Shown here: one piece after another, positions 26,722 through 35,650 of the stretch
How positions within the stretch are numbered: the first letter of the stretch is position 1
Layout: each line of letters opens with the position of its first letter
Notes under the pieces: generated by a model
Seen by the model: the letters and a program-made list of their open reading frames with translations, nothing else
Database searches by the model: none
What the model was told of the DNA's origin: nothing
NCBI RefSeq assembly: GCF_023115465.1
Contig: NZ_CP096034.1
Span: forward strand, 3,286,001-3,350,000
Source of the DNA: Gottfriedia acidiceleris
GTDB taxonomy: Bacteria > Bacillota > Bacilli > Bacillales > Bacillaceae_G
Reading direction: 5' to 3'
Length of the DNA stretch: 64,000 nucleotides
Made by a program: the position numbers and the translations under genes

Positions 26722-26984
26722 ATTTATTTTATGAAATAGCGCATTTTTCGATCGTTCTTACTTATAAATTAGACGACTTTTTATTAAATCCTGCTTAAAA
26801 TGATTAATTTTGACTAAAGTGAAATTCGATAGAAACTTTTATCTAAAGTTTAGTAAATTGTAGCTACGAGTAAATGGTATTGCTCATTTCCTTTATATAC
26901 AGTATACTCTAAAGAATTTTTTTTTAGCAAACCCTACTAGAAATGATCACTACTAAAAAAAGTATAATTTTATTATAAAATAAA
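26722..26984. other. AT-rich intergenic region, nothing recognised
   Basis: 263 bases between the orphan hairpin and the mtnB terminator. No open frame with a ribosome site, no clear promoter pair. It would be the body of a small RNA if one ends at either flanking hairpin. Confidence 0.4.
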
Positions 26985-27037
26985 AAAGCTGAAATGTAAT
27001 GGAATTTATTTACCACTACAATTTCAGCTTTTTTCGC
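26985..27037 (-). terminator. Terminator of mtnB
   Basis: AAAAAAGCTGAAATGTA pairs with TACAATTTCAGCTTTTTT (one mismatch), with a T run on the minus-strand side. Confidence 0.8.
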
Positions 27038-27043
27038 TTTTAT

Positions 27044-27679
27044 TTAGTTGCCTGCTTTTATTTTATGACCTTGAATCATCATTAGTTTTACTTTATAACT
27101 TATTAAAAATTCAATGCCTTCTAGCCACTTCTTCGTTTCTAGCGGACTTCTTCCCCAAACAGTGATCCCGTGATTTCTAACAAGAACTGCCCCAAAATCC
27201 TTTGTTAAAAATGGAGTATAAGCACGTTTAAAAGTTTCCATGTCTTGTGCATTTTCAATGATTGGAACGATTATTTTTTTTTCAAAATAAGAGCTTGTTA
27301 ATATATGAATCATTTCATTATTTTCAAGTTCTACCTGCCCCTCATCACCAAATAATTCAGAAATAACATTATTATCTACAGTATGTACATGGAGCACACA
27401 ACTAGCAGATGTTTTTTCGTAAATATTCGCATGGACCAATGTTTCAAGTGATGGCTTTAATACCGTATCAAATACTGGTTCACCAAGATTATTAACTACT
27501 ATAAATTCTTCATCACAGCGTGCTCTCTTATCCTTTTCATCCGCTGTTACAAGAAATAATAATGGATCGTCTGAAATTTTCATAGACAAGTTTCCACTAG
27601 TACCATAAAACCAATCTCTCTTTGCCAAATCACATTTAATATTCGCAAGCTTTTTCCATTGTTCTAAAAATAAACTCAT
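27044..27679 (-). CDS. mtnB: Methylthioribulose-1-phosphate dehydratase
   Basis: A class II aldolase-fold enzyme of the methionine salvage pathway, dehydrating methylthioribulose-1-phosphate. It has 211 residues. RDWFYGTSGNLSMKI, LKPSLETLVHANIY, CVLHVHTVDNNVISEL (zinc-ligand histidines) and VLVRNHGITVWG follow B. subtilis MtnB (YkrY). The second of two adjacent ATGs is used here, as it lies six bases from GGAGGTG. Other salvage genes (mtnK, mtnA, mtnW, mtnX, mtnD) are not nearby, and I see no S-box riboswitch upstream. Confidence 0.9.
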   Translation of the reverse strand: MSLFLEQWKKLANIKCDLAKRDWFYGTSGNLSMKISDDPLLFLVTADEKDKRARCDEEFIVVNNLGEPVFDTVLKPSLETLVHANIYEKTSASCVLHVHTVDNNVISELFGDEGQVELENNEMIHILTSSYFEKKIIVPIIENAQDMETFKRAYTPFLTKDFGAVLVRNHGITVWGRSPLETKKWLEGIEFLISYKVKLMMIQGHKIKAGN

Positions 27680-27699
27680 CATTTACACCTCCACTTATT

Positions 27700-28200
27700 T
27701 AGACTATCTATTTGGACACTATTAAAAATTCAAATTATTCATACTATTTAATAAAATTATGTCATGTGTCGGTCTTCATTGTCAATAGTTCTAAGTAAAT
27801 GAACAATCATCAATTTTCTACAACTTTTATCCATTTATGATAGTAATTAATGATTTATTACTTTTTTTACATCCTGATTTGACAGCACTCCTATTTTATT
27901 ACACAAATAAGTGAAAAATAAAACTTTCTTACTCATAATGTTTATCCTTTCTTTCCCTAGGGAAACTTTTTTGTATTTAGTAAATCATATGTCTTTTTTA
28001 TAAAAAATGTGAAGAAAATCTATTATAAAATCTGGCAAGTTTAAGTTAGACGAAATCACTTTAAGGGGGAAAGTAAATAACCTATTAAATACGTAATTTG
28101 ATATATGAATTGCTTCTTTTCGTCATTCCTTTTCTATTTTGCTTTTGAAAATTTAGTAATCTGTATATTTTATGATAAAATAAATCGATAATAATTTAGA
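27700..28200. other. Divergent intergenic region between mtnB and the DUF4080 gene
   Basis: About 500 AT-rich bases without a convincing gene. A perfect 14-base palindrome TTTCCCTAGGGAAA (27952-27965) followed by CTTTTTTG looks like a short plus-strand terminator with no visible upstream gene. AAGGGGGAAAG at about 28062 resembles a ribosome site but no start follows. Confidence 0.4.
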
Positions 28201-28213
28201 ACGAGGTATATAA

Positions 28214-29956
28214 ATGAACATTGTTTTAGCAACATTAAATGCAAAATATATCCATACTAATTTGGGTATTCGATACATTAAAGCTTATGCTCAGCCTGAA
28301 TATGATATAGAGCTTGCAGAATATACAATAAAAGACCCAAGTCTTAACATCATCACAGACTTATATAAACGCAAGCCAAAAATACTTGGCTTTAGCTGTT
28401 ATATTTGGAATATCGAACAAACAATTGAAGTGATCCGTATGTATAAAAAAATTGATCCTTCCGTTATTATTTTTGTTGGCGGTCCAGAAGTAAGCTATGA
28501 TGTGAATTATTGGTTAGATCGCGTAAAGGAAATTGACATCATTACGATTGGTGAAGGAGAAATTACTGTTAAGAAATTAATAAAAGCTATTGAAAATGGG
28601 AATGATTTCACTTCCATATATGGCATTGGTTATCGAGATGAAGGAAAAAATATCATTAAACCACAAACCGAAAAATTAGATTTAACAACTATTCCTTCCC
28701 CATATCGCTTTAAAGAAGATTTACCATTTCTAAGTAAAAGAATTCAATATATCGAAACAAGCCGAGGTTGTCCATTTAATTGCCAATTTTGTTTATCTTC
28801 TATTGAAGTTGGGGTTCGATATTTTAATCGAGAGGTTATCAAAGATGATATTCGTTACCTTATGGCAAATGGAGCGAAGGTTTTTAAATTCGTAGACAGA
28901 ACTTTTAATATAAGTCGTAGTTATGCAATGGATATGTTCCAATTTTTAATTGACGAACATGTGGAGGGAACAGTATTCCAATTTGAAATTACTGGTGATA
29001 TAATGCGACCAGAAGTCATCGAATTTTTAAATCAAAATGCTCCTAAAGGCTTATTCCGTTTTGAAATAGGTGTACAATCTACAAATGATGCTACAAACGA
29101 ACTAGTTATGAGAAGACAAAACTTTGAAAAGCTTTGCAGAACTGTCACACTTGTACGAGATGGCGAAAAAATAGATCAACATTTAGATTTAATTGCTGGT
29201 CTACCTGAAGAGGATTACAATTCATTCCGTCAAACATTCAATGATGTTTTTGCTTTAAGGCCAGAAGAGCTGCAACTAGGGTTTTTAAAAATGCTAAGAG
29301 GTACTGGAGTACGATTAAGAGCGCATGAACATGATTATGTTTATATGGATTATGCTCCGTACGAAGTATTAGGTAATAATGTACTTTCATTCGATGATAT
29401 TGTAAAAATTAAGCAAGTTGAAGACGTACTTGAGAAATATTGGAATGACCATCGAACAAATAGTACGATTGAATATTTAATTAAAAATGAGTTTGAAAGT
29501 CCATTTGATTTCTTCCAATTATTTGGTTCATATTGGGAAGAAAGAGGTTGGTCAAGAATCGGCCACCAGCTTGAAGATTTATTTAAGCGTCTAAATGAGT
29601 TTTTAACTCATTATCAAATCAAAAACGATACAATCGTTAAAGATATTATGAAAATTGATTATTATTTAAATCATAAATATAAACCGCGTAAACCTTGGTG
29701 GGACGAAGTAACAAACCATGATTTTGCAAAGGATATTTATAAACGAATTATCGATAATCCTGAATATTTAGGTTCGGATTTTATTTCACTTAATTTAAAT
29801 GAAAAAGAAATTTATAAGCATACAATGATTGAATCACTTTCATTTGATATCGAGCACTTTTTACTAACTGGAGAATATAGAACTGGTAACTATGCGATGC
29901 TAGTTTATTTCTCACCTAAAACATTATCGCCGTCATTTTTTACAATAGAAGCTTAA
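28214..29956 (+). CDS. B12-binding-domain radical SAM protein with DUF4080
   Basis: A 580-residue radical SAM enzyme. The N-terminal cobalamin-binding-like domain (about 1-140) has FSCYIWNIEQTIEVI, FVGGPEVSYD and IGEGEITV. The radical SAM core starts at about 178, with YIETSRGCPFNCQFCLSS giving the CxxxCxxC cluster motif, then FKFVDRTFNI, FEITGD and RFEIGVQSTN. The C-terminal DUF4080 domain (about 370-575) is specific to this family. The substrate is unknown; relatives with this layout are methylases or C-S bond enzymes. The DxHxxG B12 motif is not evident, so cobalamin binding is uncertain. GAGGT precedes the ATG. It is a lone gene. Confidence 0.85.
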   Translation: MNIVLATLNAKYIHTNLGIRYIKAYAQPEYDIELAEYTIKDPSLNIITDLYKRKPKILGFSCYIWNIEQTIEVIRMYKKIDPSVIIFVGGPEVSYDVNYWLDRVKEIDIITIGEGEITVKKLIKAIENGNDFTSIYGIGYRDEGKNIIKPQTEKLDLTTIPSPYRFKEDLPFLSKRIQYIETSRGCPFNCQFCLSSIEVGVRYFNREVIKDDIRYLMANGAKVFKFVDRTFNISRSYAMDMFQFLIDEHVEGTVFQFEITGDIMRPEVIEFLNQNAPKGLFRFEIGVQSTNDATNELVMRRQNFEKLCRTVTLVRDGEKIDQHLDLIAGLPEEDYNSFRQTFNDVFALRPEELQLGFLKMLRGTGVRLRAHEHDYVYMDYAPYEVLGNNVLSFDDIVKIKQVEDVLEKYWNDHRTNSTIEYLIKNEFESPFDFFQLFGSYWEERGWSRIGHQLEDLFKRLNEFLTHYQIKNDTIVKDIMKIDYYLNHKYKPRKPWWDEVTNHDFAKDIYKRIIDNPEYLGSDFISLNLNEKEIYKHTMIESLSFDIEHFLLTGEYRTGNYAMLVYFSPKTLSPSFFTIEA

Positions 29957-29960
29957 TTAA

Positions 29961-29992
29961 AAGAGGACAATATTTTTTAATATTGTCCTCTT
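29961..29992 (+). terminator. Terminator-like hairpin after the DUF4080 gene
   Basis: AAGAGGACAATATT pairs with AATATTGTCCTCTT around TTTT. There is no long T run after it. Most of this hairpin recurs at 30245-30269. Confidence 0.6.
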
Positions 29993-29995
29993 CAT

Positions 29996-30105
29996 GCTGT
30001 TGAAAAACTACCTTGTCAATTAATGATCAAATTTTCGTAAAAGGAGTACATTCCAATCAACTTATTCATCAAAAAAAATGTCTGCGATAAACCCTAATCA
30101 AATAG
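29996..30105. repeat. Dispersed repeat, copy 1 (internally deleted)
   Basis: It starts GCTGTTGAAAAAC, contains TGTCAATTAA and CAAATTTTCGTA, and ends in ATCAAATAG. The same elements in the same order occur at 63797-64000. Copy 1 lacks the central GC-richer section of copy 2. It begins three bases after a hairpin, as does copy 2. Confidence 0.75.
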
Positions 30106-30244
30106 CCTTTACTTAGAGTAATCTAACTGTTGTATCTTAATCAGATTGTAGATAATTAATATTGAACAGTTATTAAACTAAACGTTCGAATTTGTTTTCA
30201 AAAAAAAGCTCATAATATTTTTAGCTTCTAAAAAAATCATTTCT

Positions 30245-30269
30245 GAGGACAATATTTTTTAATATTGTC
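30245..30269 (+). repeat. 25-base duplicate of the DUF4080 terminator hairpin
   Basis: The 25 bases are identical to 29963-29987 (GAGGACAATATT, six T, AATATTGTC). Repeat copy 1 lies between the two copies, suggesting a local duplication. Confidence 0.75.
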
Positions 30270-30328
30270 ATTTTGTATTGAATTTACTAAATAGCAAATA
30301 ATACTTGGTAAGTAGAGGTGATAATATA

Positions 30329-30676
30329 ATGAAGAGAAAAAATGAGAAAACTGAAATCGATTCACCGGTAATGAATGATACTTTGCCCCATATTTCAAGT
30401 TTTCCTTCTTTTAAAGGGACAGAGATTAAAATGGAAGAACCTTTTGTAAATTCAAAGGGTGTAGTAATTGGAGACAGTAAGTATAGCTCTCCTAATTCTC
30501 CATTAAATAATTGGTCTGACGATGTTGATCCATCAGTTATGGCAGGCGACGAATGGGTTCATCCGACAAATGATATTGGTTGGGCAAGTGCAGAAAACAC
30601 TGACCTATTAGAATCAAAAAAGAGAGAACAACCTGCAAAACAATTTATGCATCCACAGCATGAAACGACGGACTGA
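30329..30676 (+). CDS. DUF3905-like small acidic protein
   Basis: 115 residues, soluble, rich in Ser/Asn/Asp. The middle, FVNSKGVVIGDSKYSSPNSPLNNW, then VMAGDEWVHPTNDIGW, matches my memory of the DUF3905 family in spore-formers. Function unknown. An in-frame TTG eight codons upstream has no ribosome site, whereas AGAGGTGATA precedes the chosen ATG. Confidence 0.65.
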   Translation: MKRKNEKTEIDSPVMNDTLPHISSFPSFKGTEIKMEEPFVNSKGVVIGDSKYSSPNSPLNNWSDDVDPSVMAGDEWVHPTNDIGWASAENTDLLESKKREQPAKQFMHPQHETTD

Positions 30677-30691
30677 TGAAGTGCAAGATTA

Positions 30692-30735
30692 AGGGGATAG
30701 GAAGAAAGTATCATTTCTCCTATCCCCTATTTTGT
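30692..30735. terminator. Terminator between the DUF3905-like and DinB genes
   Basis: AGGGGATAGGA pairs with TCCTATCCCCT around AGAAAGTATCATTTC, followed by ATTTTGTCTTT. Confidence 0.85.
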
Positions 30736-30737
30736 CT

Positions 30738-31196
30738 TTAAAATAGTCCGATATTAATATTGCCCTTTTTTTGAACTAGTAGCATATGTAATTGTGCTCT
30801 GTGGTGAGTGAAGTGGACTAAAATCTCTAATAACCATTCAAATTTTGAATATTGAAGACCCCAATATGAAGTCGTTTTTTCGACTAAATCTTTTTCTTTT
30901 ATATTAAAATAGAATTCCTTTAATTCATGAAAATTTTTTTGTAATAAACTTTTCATTTCAACTATTGACTTGCATTCAACCTTAGTATAATAATTTACCA
31001 TCAATTCTTGACTAACACCGCTCATAATTTCCATATCAGCACCAATAAGCTCACATAGATGCTGGACTAACTCCCCAATCGATTTCTTGTCCTCAACCGG
31101 TCGAAAATTTAAATCTTCCTCATTAATTAAATCAATCATTTCTAAAACACTCTTTACACATAAACTCAATTGATGAATCACATTTTCAATATACAT
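30738..31196 (-). CDS. DinB/YfiT-like four-helix-bundle protein
   Basis: 152 residues of the DinB superfamily, whose members are metal-binding four-helix bundles with thiol-transferase activity in some cases. The likely metal ligands are H46 (VQHLCELIG) and the pair in HFTHHRAQLHMLL near 128-132. There is no clear ribosome site before the ATG at 31196, so the start is less certain. It diverges from the CotF-like gene. Confidence 0.75.
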   Translation of the reverse strand: MYIENVIHQLSLCVKSVLEMIDLINEEDLNFRPVEDKKSIGELVQHLCELIGADMEIMSGVSQELMVNYYTKVECKSIVEMKSLLQKNFHELKEFYFNIKEKDLVEKTTSYWGLQYSKFEWLLEILVHFTHHRAQLHMLLVQKKGNINIGLF

Positions 31197-31352
31197 TAGT
31201 TGGCCGGGACACGAATGGCCGGAATAGTTCTAGATCTATCCTCATTTCCAACCTTATCCCTTTTCCTCCTTTCCTGCTTAACTTCTACCTTTTTTCTCGT
31301 CATATAACCATTCGTTACGGAATAGACTTGTACAAAAAAAGGAGGGATACTG

Positions 31353-31832
31353 ATGAGAACATTGGCTTGGCATGAAACCTTAGAATTACATGAAATTGTT
31401 GCTACAACTACTTACTACTTATATAAGCTTAAAACAAATTTAAAAAATATAACAGATTCAGGATTAAAAGAATTATATAAAACTTCTATTATATTGTTTG
31501 AAAATAACTTACGGGATTTATTAAAATTTATGAGCAATATTACGATTGGGGAAAGGGATGCAGCAAGCGATAAATTAGCAAGCGAAATGAGCGCAGAAGA
31601 TTTATTATCAGCAACAAAAGTATTAACAAAAATGTATGCGCATGCGCTTACAGAAACAGCTACTCCTGATTTAAATAATTTATTTATTAAGCATCTAGTA
31701 TCAGTGAACAATTTGCATACTCAAATTTTTAGCTATTTATCAAAACAAGGTCAATATTCCGTGTTTAATATTAATAAGTTAATCGAAAACGATGCTAAAA
31801 AAGCTATGGATGTCATAAATATGCCGTATTAA
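31353..31832 (+). CDS. CotF-like spore coat protein
   Basis: 159 residues, all helical, with two ferritin-like helix pairs: LAWHETLELHEIVATTTYYLYK and LKELYKTSIILFENNLRDLLKFM. This matches the coat F family (CotF, YhcQ, YraF), found in the spore coat. AAGGAGGGATACTG precedes the ATG. It is a single gene, with a perfect hairpin after it. Expression under a sporulation sigma factor is expected, but I did not identify the promoter. Confidence 0.8.
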   Translation: MRTLAWHETLELHEIVATTTYYLYKLKTNLKNITDSGLKELYKTSIILFENNLRDLLKFMSNITIGERDAASDKLASEMSAEDLLSATKVLTKMYAHALTETATPDLNNLFIKHLVSVNNLHTQIFSYLSKQGQYSVFNINKLIENDAKKAMDVINMPY

Positions 31833-31862
31833 AAAATGGACGTAATAGAACGTCCATTTTTT
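31831..31862. terminator. Bidirectional terminator
   Basis: AAAAAATGGACGT pairs with ACGTCCATTTTTT around AATAGA, between the convergent CotF-like and DUF3189 genes. Confidence 0.85.
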
Positions 31863-32367
31863 AATCTTTGTTGAAGTTTTTATTAGATAAGTCAGTGACC
31901 TTTTCAGCTGCTATGTGATGATATCTTTTCGTATTTTCAACTAATTTTATCAAATTAAGATAAGTTTGCTTAGCACCTAATACAAGTAACGGAACCCCAA
32001 TAAAATCGATATGTAAAAATCTTGACGTAAAACCACCAAGAGTCATAGCTAGTGGTACTGTTGGCGATGTACTTGATAAGATAATTTTATCTTCTTCATT
32101 TAATAAGATTTTACCTAAACCTTCGATCGCTGTCGGCACATTTTTAGTATATCTTTTTGCTACTGTATACACCTGGTCTCCATTTTCGTCTTCACCGTGA
32201 TAAAATAGTTTTCCACCATCTTTTGGTTTTAGTTTATTAAATAAATAGGTATTCTTTACTTCTTCCGTTGTCGGCTGGCGATCAAGTGGTAATTGCTTTA
32301 AATGATATGCTGCAGCCAAAGGTGAAGAATGTGTACCTCCAAAACAGTAATATATATAATATTTCAT
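31861..32367 (-). CDS. DUF3189 family protein
   Basis: 168 residues, soluble. KYYIYYCFGGTHSSPLAAAYHLKQLP at the start and the pattern LGGFTSRFLHIDFIGVPLLVLGAKQTY fit DUF3189, a Bacillus/Clostridium family with no established function. GAGGATGAG precedes the ATG. It lies 24 bases downstream of the DUF421 gene, so the two probably form an operon. Confidence 0.75.
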   Translation of the reverse strand: MKYYIYYCFGGTHSSPLAAAYHLKQLPLDRQPTTEEVKNTYLFNKLKPKDGGKLFYHGEDENGDQVYTVAKRYTKNVPTAIEGLGKILLNEEDKIILSSTSPTVPLAMTLGGFTSRFLHIDFIGVPLLVLGAKQTYLNLIKLVENTKRYHHIAAEKVTDLSNKNFNKD

Positions 32368-32391
32368 TTATCTCATCCTCAAATTTTTATA

Positions 32392-33060
32392 TTAATACGT
32401 ATGTAAATGTAATTGTTTAGAATCCCATTCTGCAAAGCATACTTGTTTAAGTGATAAATTTGACTCAGAAAGTTTTTTATGAACCCATTTTTCATCTTTT
32501 TTCAACGAGTTAAGAGCTCTTTTAATTATTTTTCCATCACTAATTACAACCACAGGTAAAAATTCTTTTTCCATTTGAATTTTTAAATCCTGTTTAGTAG
32601 GCGAGTCGAAATTTGATTTCTTCAATACACTAATCGTACCGTCATTTTCTAAAATAGCATAAGCAACTTCATTGACTGTAAAAGTATCCTTTGCTCTTAG
32701 TAATTGCATCAATTGGTCAGTGTCCAAACGATTTCTCTTCAATTCCTTCCATTGAATTGCTCCGTGTTTAATAACAACAGAAGCATCACCTTCTAAGAAC
32801 TTTCTTGCCCACATTGACTTTTGTGTCAAGATCTCAGTAACAAATATTAAAGCACCCCAAACAAAGATACTAAAAAGAATTTTTGGTAGATTTGCTTCTT
32901 TATCATATATTCCATCCCCTAGTATATTTCCTAACACTAGTGACGAAATCAAATCAAATGGCGTTATTTGTGTAATTTGTGTTTTTCCATTAATTTTAAC
33001 GACAATAAAAAGAGCTATATAACCTAAAAACAACTCAGTAAACATTTCATGATAACTCAT
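32392..33060 (-). CDS. DUF421 membrane protein (YetF/YrbG-like)
   Basis: 222 residues. Three N-terminal membrane helices (about 6-22, 38-50, 62-80) are followed by the DUF421 domain: GKTQITQITPFDLISSLVLGNI, FLEGDASVVIKHGAIQWKELKRNRLDTDQLMQLLRAK and VAYAILENDGTISVLKK. Such proteins occur in spore-formers, and some contribute to germinant-receptor function (SpoVA-like 2Duf proteins have a related domain). An upstream GTG three codons earlier overlaps the TAGGAGTG ribosome site, so the ATG is preferred. Confidence 0.85.
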   Translation of the reverse strand: MSYHEMFTELFLGYIALFIVVKINGKTQITQITPFDLISSLVLGNILGDGIYDKEANLPKILFSIFVWGALIFVTEILTQKSMWARKFLEGDASVVIKHGAIQWKELKRNRLDTDQLMQLLRAKDTFTVNEVAYAILENDGTISVLKKSNFDSPTKQDLKIQMEKEFLPVVVISDGKIIKRALNSLKKDEKWVHKKLSESNLSLKQVCFAEWDSKQLHLHTY

Positions 33061-33158
33061 GTAATACACTCCTATATTTTTATTACCTATTAAATTTTCT
33101 TACTACATTACTCTTTTTATACATAAAATTGGTAATTGATTAACATTCTAATTAAAAT

Positions 33159-34379
33159 TTAATTATCCATATAAATGTATGCATCTGGATGAGACCCGAT
33201 TGTAACTAGATCTTTTAATATTTTAGCTAATATATAGCTATAAACCGTTCCATTGCCACCATAGGCCATTAAAAATAGGCAGTTAGGATATTCATCGTAT
33301 TGTCTAATCATTGGTAAGCCGGAATGAGTTCCTCCAAATGTACCTGTCCAATAATATTCCGCTTTAGCTTCTTTATAATGTGGAAACAACTCTATTAAAT
33401 TTTTTATAAGCTGTTCTTTTTTATGGAATAACATAGATTCACGTTTTTCTGGTATTATTGTAGGTTCGTCAAGGCCTCCGGCAATAATTCTCCCATCGCC
33501 CGTAGTCCGGAAATATAAATACGGTCTTGCCGTCTCCCAAATTAAACAATTTTCATACCATGCATTGTTTTTCTCAACAATAGGTTGTGTTGCAATCGCA
33601 AATGTTGAAGTTAAAATTGCATTTTTCTCACTTTTTACTTCTACCGATTCATAGCCTCCTGCAAAAATAACTTTTTTCGCTCGAACTGTATGTTTATTTT
33701 TAGTAAAAAGTTGCACCCCTCCAACCGTACCGATAATCCGAGTTACCTCTGTATCCGAATACACCTTCAATCCTCGTTTCAGAGCAAATAAAAGCAAGCC
33801 GTGTGCGCATTTATATGGATTTACTTCAGCGTCATCCTCTGTGAACAGTGCAACTTCCTTTGTAAAATTAAACTTTTCCTCAATTTGCGATTTTGTATAT
33901 CGTTCAACATTAAAACCATTTTCTTTTAATGCTTTATATTCCAAATCAATCATTTCTTTACCATCTAAATTACTAGCATAGTATAAACTTTTTCTTTTTA
34001 TAAAATCTGGATTAATTTCAATTGTTTTTGACATTTCTTCAAGACCTTTAATTGCCTCTACACATAATTGATAATGACGGACAGCTTGTTCTTTTCCATA
34101 TGAATTAATAAACGAATGTAACGTTTTGTCATTTGAATATTGTAGGAGCCCCGTATTTGCACTAGTACTTCCCTGTACTACTTTTTTTCGTTTATCTAGT
34201 AAAATGACTTTAGCCCCTGTTTGGCTTAAGAAATATGCACATAAACTTCCTGATTCACCGCCTCCAACTATTACAAAATCACAATCTAAATCTTCATCGA
34301 GTGGCTTTATATTTTCTAGTTCGGGATGTGAATCAGTGTAAGTCGTTGGCCAATACAAGACCCCGCTAATACTTTTCAC
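33159..34379 (-). CDS. FAD-dependent oxidoreductase (DAO family)
   Basis: 406 residues with an N-terminal Rossmann FAD site: FVIVGGGESGSLCAYFLSQTGAKVILLDKR (about 31-60), then STSANTGLLQYSNDKTL. A further FAD loop KKVIFAGGYESVE and the C-terminal TGTFGGTHSGLPMI fit the glycine/D-amino-acid oxidase (DadA/ThiO) superfamily. The substrate is not predictable. The start is GTG with AAGGAG about ten bases upstream; no better ATG is present. Confidence 0.8.
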   Translation of the reverse strand: MKSISGVLYWPTTYTDSHPELENIKPLDEDLDCDFVIVGGGESGSLCAYFLSQTGAKVILLDKRKKVVQGSTSANTGLLQYSNDKTLHSFINSYGKEQAVRHYQLCVEAIKGLEEMSKTIEINPDFIKRKSLYYASNLDGKEMIDLEYKALKENGFNVERYTKSQIEEKFNFTKEVALFTEDDAEVNPYKCAHGLLLFALKRGLKVYSDTEVTRIIGTVGGVQLFTKNKHTVRAKKVIFAGGYESVEVKSEKNAILTSTFAIATQPIVEKNNAWYENCLIWETARPYLYFRTTGDGRIIAGGLDEPTIIPEKRESMLFHKKEQLIKNLIELFPHYKEAKAEYYWTGTFGGTHSGLPMIRQYDEYPNCLFLMAYGGNGTVYSYILAKILKDLVTIGSHPDAYIYMDN

Positions 34380-34433
34380 GTCTTCTATTCTCCTTTCTTC
34401 AGATCCTATTTAAGGTAGTTTTTGTCAGTTGAA

Positions 34434-34470
34434 TAAAAAAAATCCCACTTTTTTAAAAGTGAGATTTTTT
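34434..34470 (-). terminator. Terminator of phaRBC
   Basis: AATCCCACTTTT pairs with AAAAGTGAGATT, with a T run on the minus-strand side, about 50 bases past the phaC stop. Confidence 0.8.
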
Positions 34471-34523
34471 AACATCATATAAATAATGTTCGATAGGAAT
34501 GGATTTATAGAAATTTACTGAAA

Positions 34524-35603
34524 TTATGATCTTTCAGCTAACCATTTACCAATTGTAGGATATGTCGTTTTTAATGAAACAGGTCCAAACATGATTGATA
34601 CATGGCCAGATGGAATCGAAACATACTGCTTATCTACGCTAGAAATATGCTCATTTAATGCTTCAACTTGGCAAGGCATCGCAATATGGTCTTTCGTAGC
34701 AGAAATATTTAAAACATTAGCTTTAATGTTAGATACATCTACTTTTCTTCCTCTAATTTCTAAGTCACCGCTTAATAATTTATTTTGTTGGTAAAATTCT
34801 CTGATCCATTGGCGATATGCTTCACCTGGGAATGGAATACCATCTGTAACCCATTTTTGCATTAACTGCCATGATTTAATAAATTTTGTATTATCAGAGC
34901 GATCTAATAAAGTTACGTAAGGTCCAACAAAATTAGTAACTGGTTTTAACATTTTGTTACCAAAATCGATCATTTCAGGAGGAATATTCCCTAATGTATC
35001 AACAGCTTTATCAAGTGCAAAGTATTTTTCATTTAAAAATGCACCATATAAACCTGTATCTGAAAAATCAAATGGACTAGTTACAAAAATTAAGTTTTTA
35101 ATTGGTGCATTTTCATAAAGTGATGCGTAAATACTTGTTAAAGTACCACCCATACAATATCCTAACATTGATAATTCTTTTGCACCTGAAAAACGAAGAA
35201 CCTTATTTACCGCTTTTGCAATATAGTCGTGAATAATATCGTCAAATTTTAAATGACGATCTTCATGACCAAAAGTTCCCCAATCTAATAAATAAACATC
35301 AAATCCTTCATTAACAAGATACTCAACAAAAGAGTTCCCCTTTGTTAAATCAAGAATATACGGTTTATTAATTAGAGCGTAGATAAGAAGAATTGGAGTC
35401 TTTTTTACCTTTTTTGTTGTTGGAATATAATGATATAATTTACTTTTATTTTTCGTCCAAATCACTTCTTTAGGAGATTGACCTACTAAAGGTTCTCCCT
35501 CTTTTATAAGAATATCTGCCGTTTTCTTCAATCTTTTGTATGATTCTTTTAATCCGCTCGGAAGCGATTCCGTAGCTTCTTCTAACATTTGTGAATTAAA
35601 CAC
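34524..35603 (-). CDS. phaC: Class IV polyhydroxyalkanoate synthase catalytic subunit
   Basis: This enzyme polymerises (R)-3-hydroxyacyl-CoA into polyester granules. It has 359 residues, the short form that needs PhaR. The lipase-like box is GYCMGG with nucleophile C150. The catalytic triad is completed by D305 (SATKDHIAMP) and H334 (SGHVSIMFG). LLDWGTFG is also conserved. It is the last gene of phaR-phaB-phaC, the Priestia/B. cereus arrangement. Confidence 0.95.
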   Translation of the reverse strand: MFNSQMLEEATESLPSGLKESYKRLKKTADILIKEGEPLVGQSPKEVIWTKNKSKLYHYIPTTKKVKKTPILLIYALINKPYILDLTKGNSFVEYLVNEGFDVYLLDWGTFGHEDRHLKFDDIIHDYIAKAVNKVLRFSGAKELSMLGYCMGGTLTSIYASLYENAPIKNLIFVTSPFDFSDTGLYGAFLNEKYFALDKAVDTLGNIPPEMIDFGNKMLKPVTNFVGPYVTLLDRSDNTKFIKSWQLMQKWVTDGIPFPGEAYRQWIREFYQQNKLLSGDLEIRGRKVDVSNIKANVLNISATKDHIAMPCQVEALNEHISSVDKQYVSIPSGHVSIMFGPVSLKTTYPTIGKWLAERS

Positions 35604-35650
35604 ACATTTCCCCCCTTTTGATCTTAAAAAAGGTAATCTATAAGTAAGAC

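Noticed and set aside
27680-27900. S-box (SAM riboswitch) before mtnB
   Set aside because: No conserved S-box core words or terminator pair are visible on the mtnB strand.
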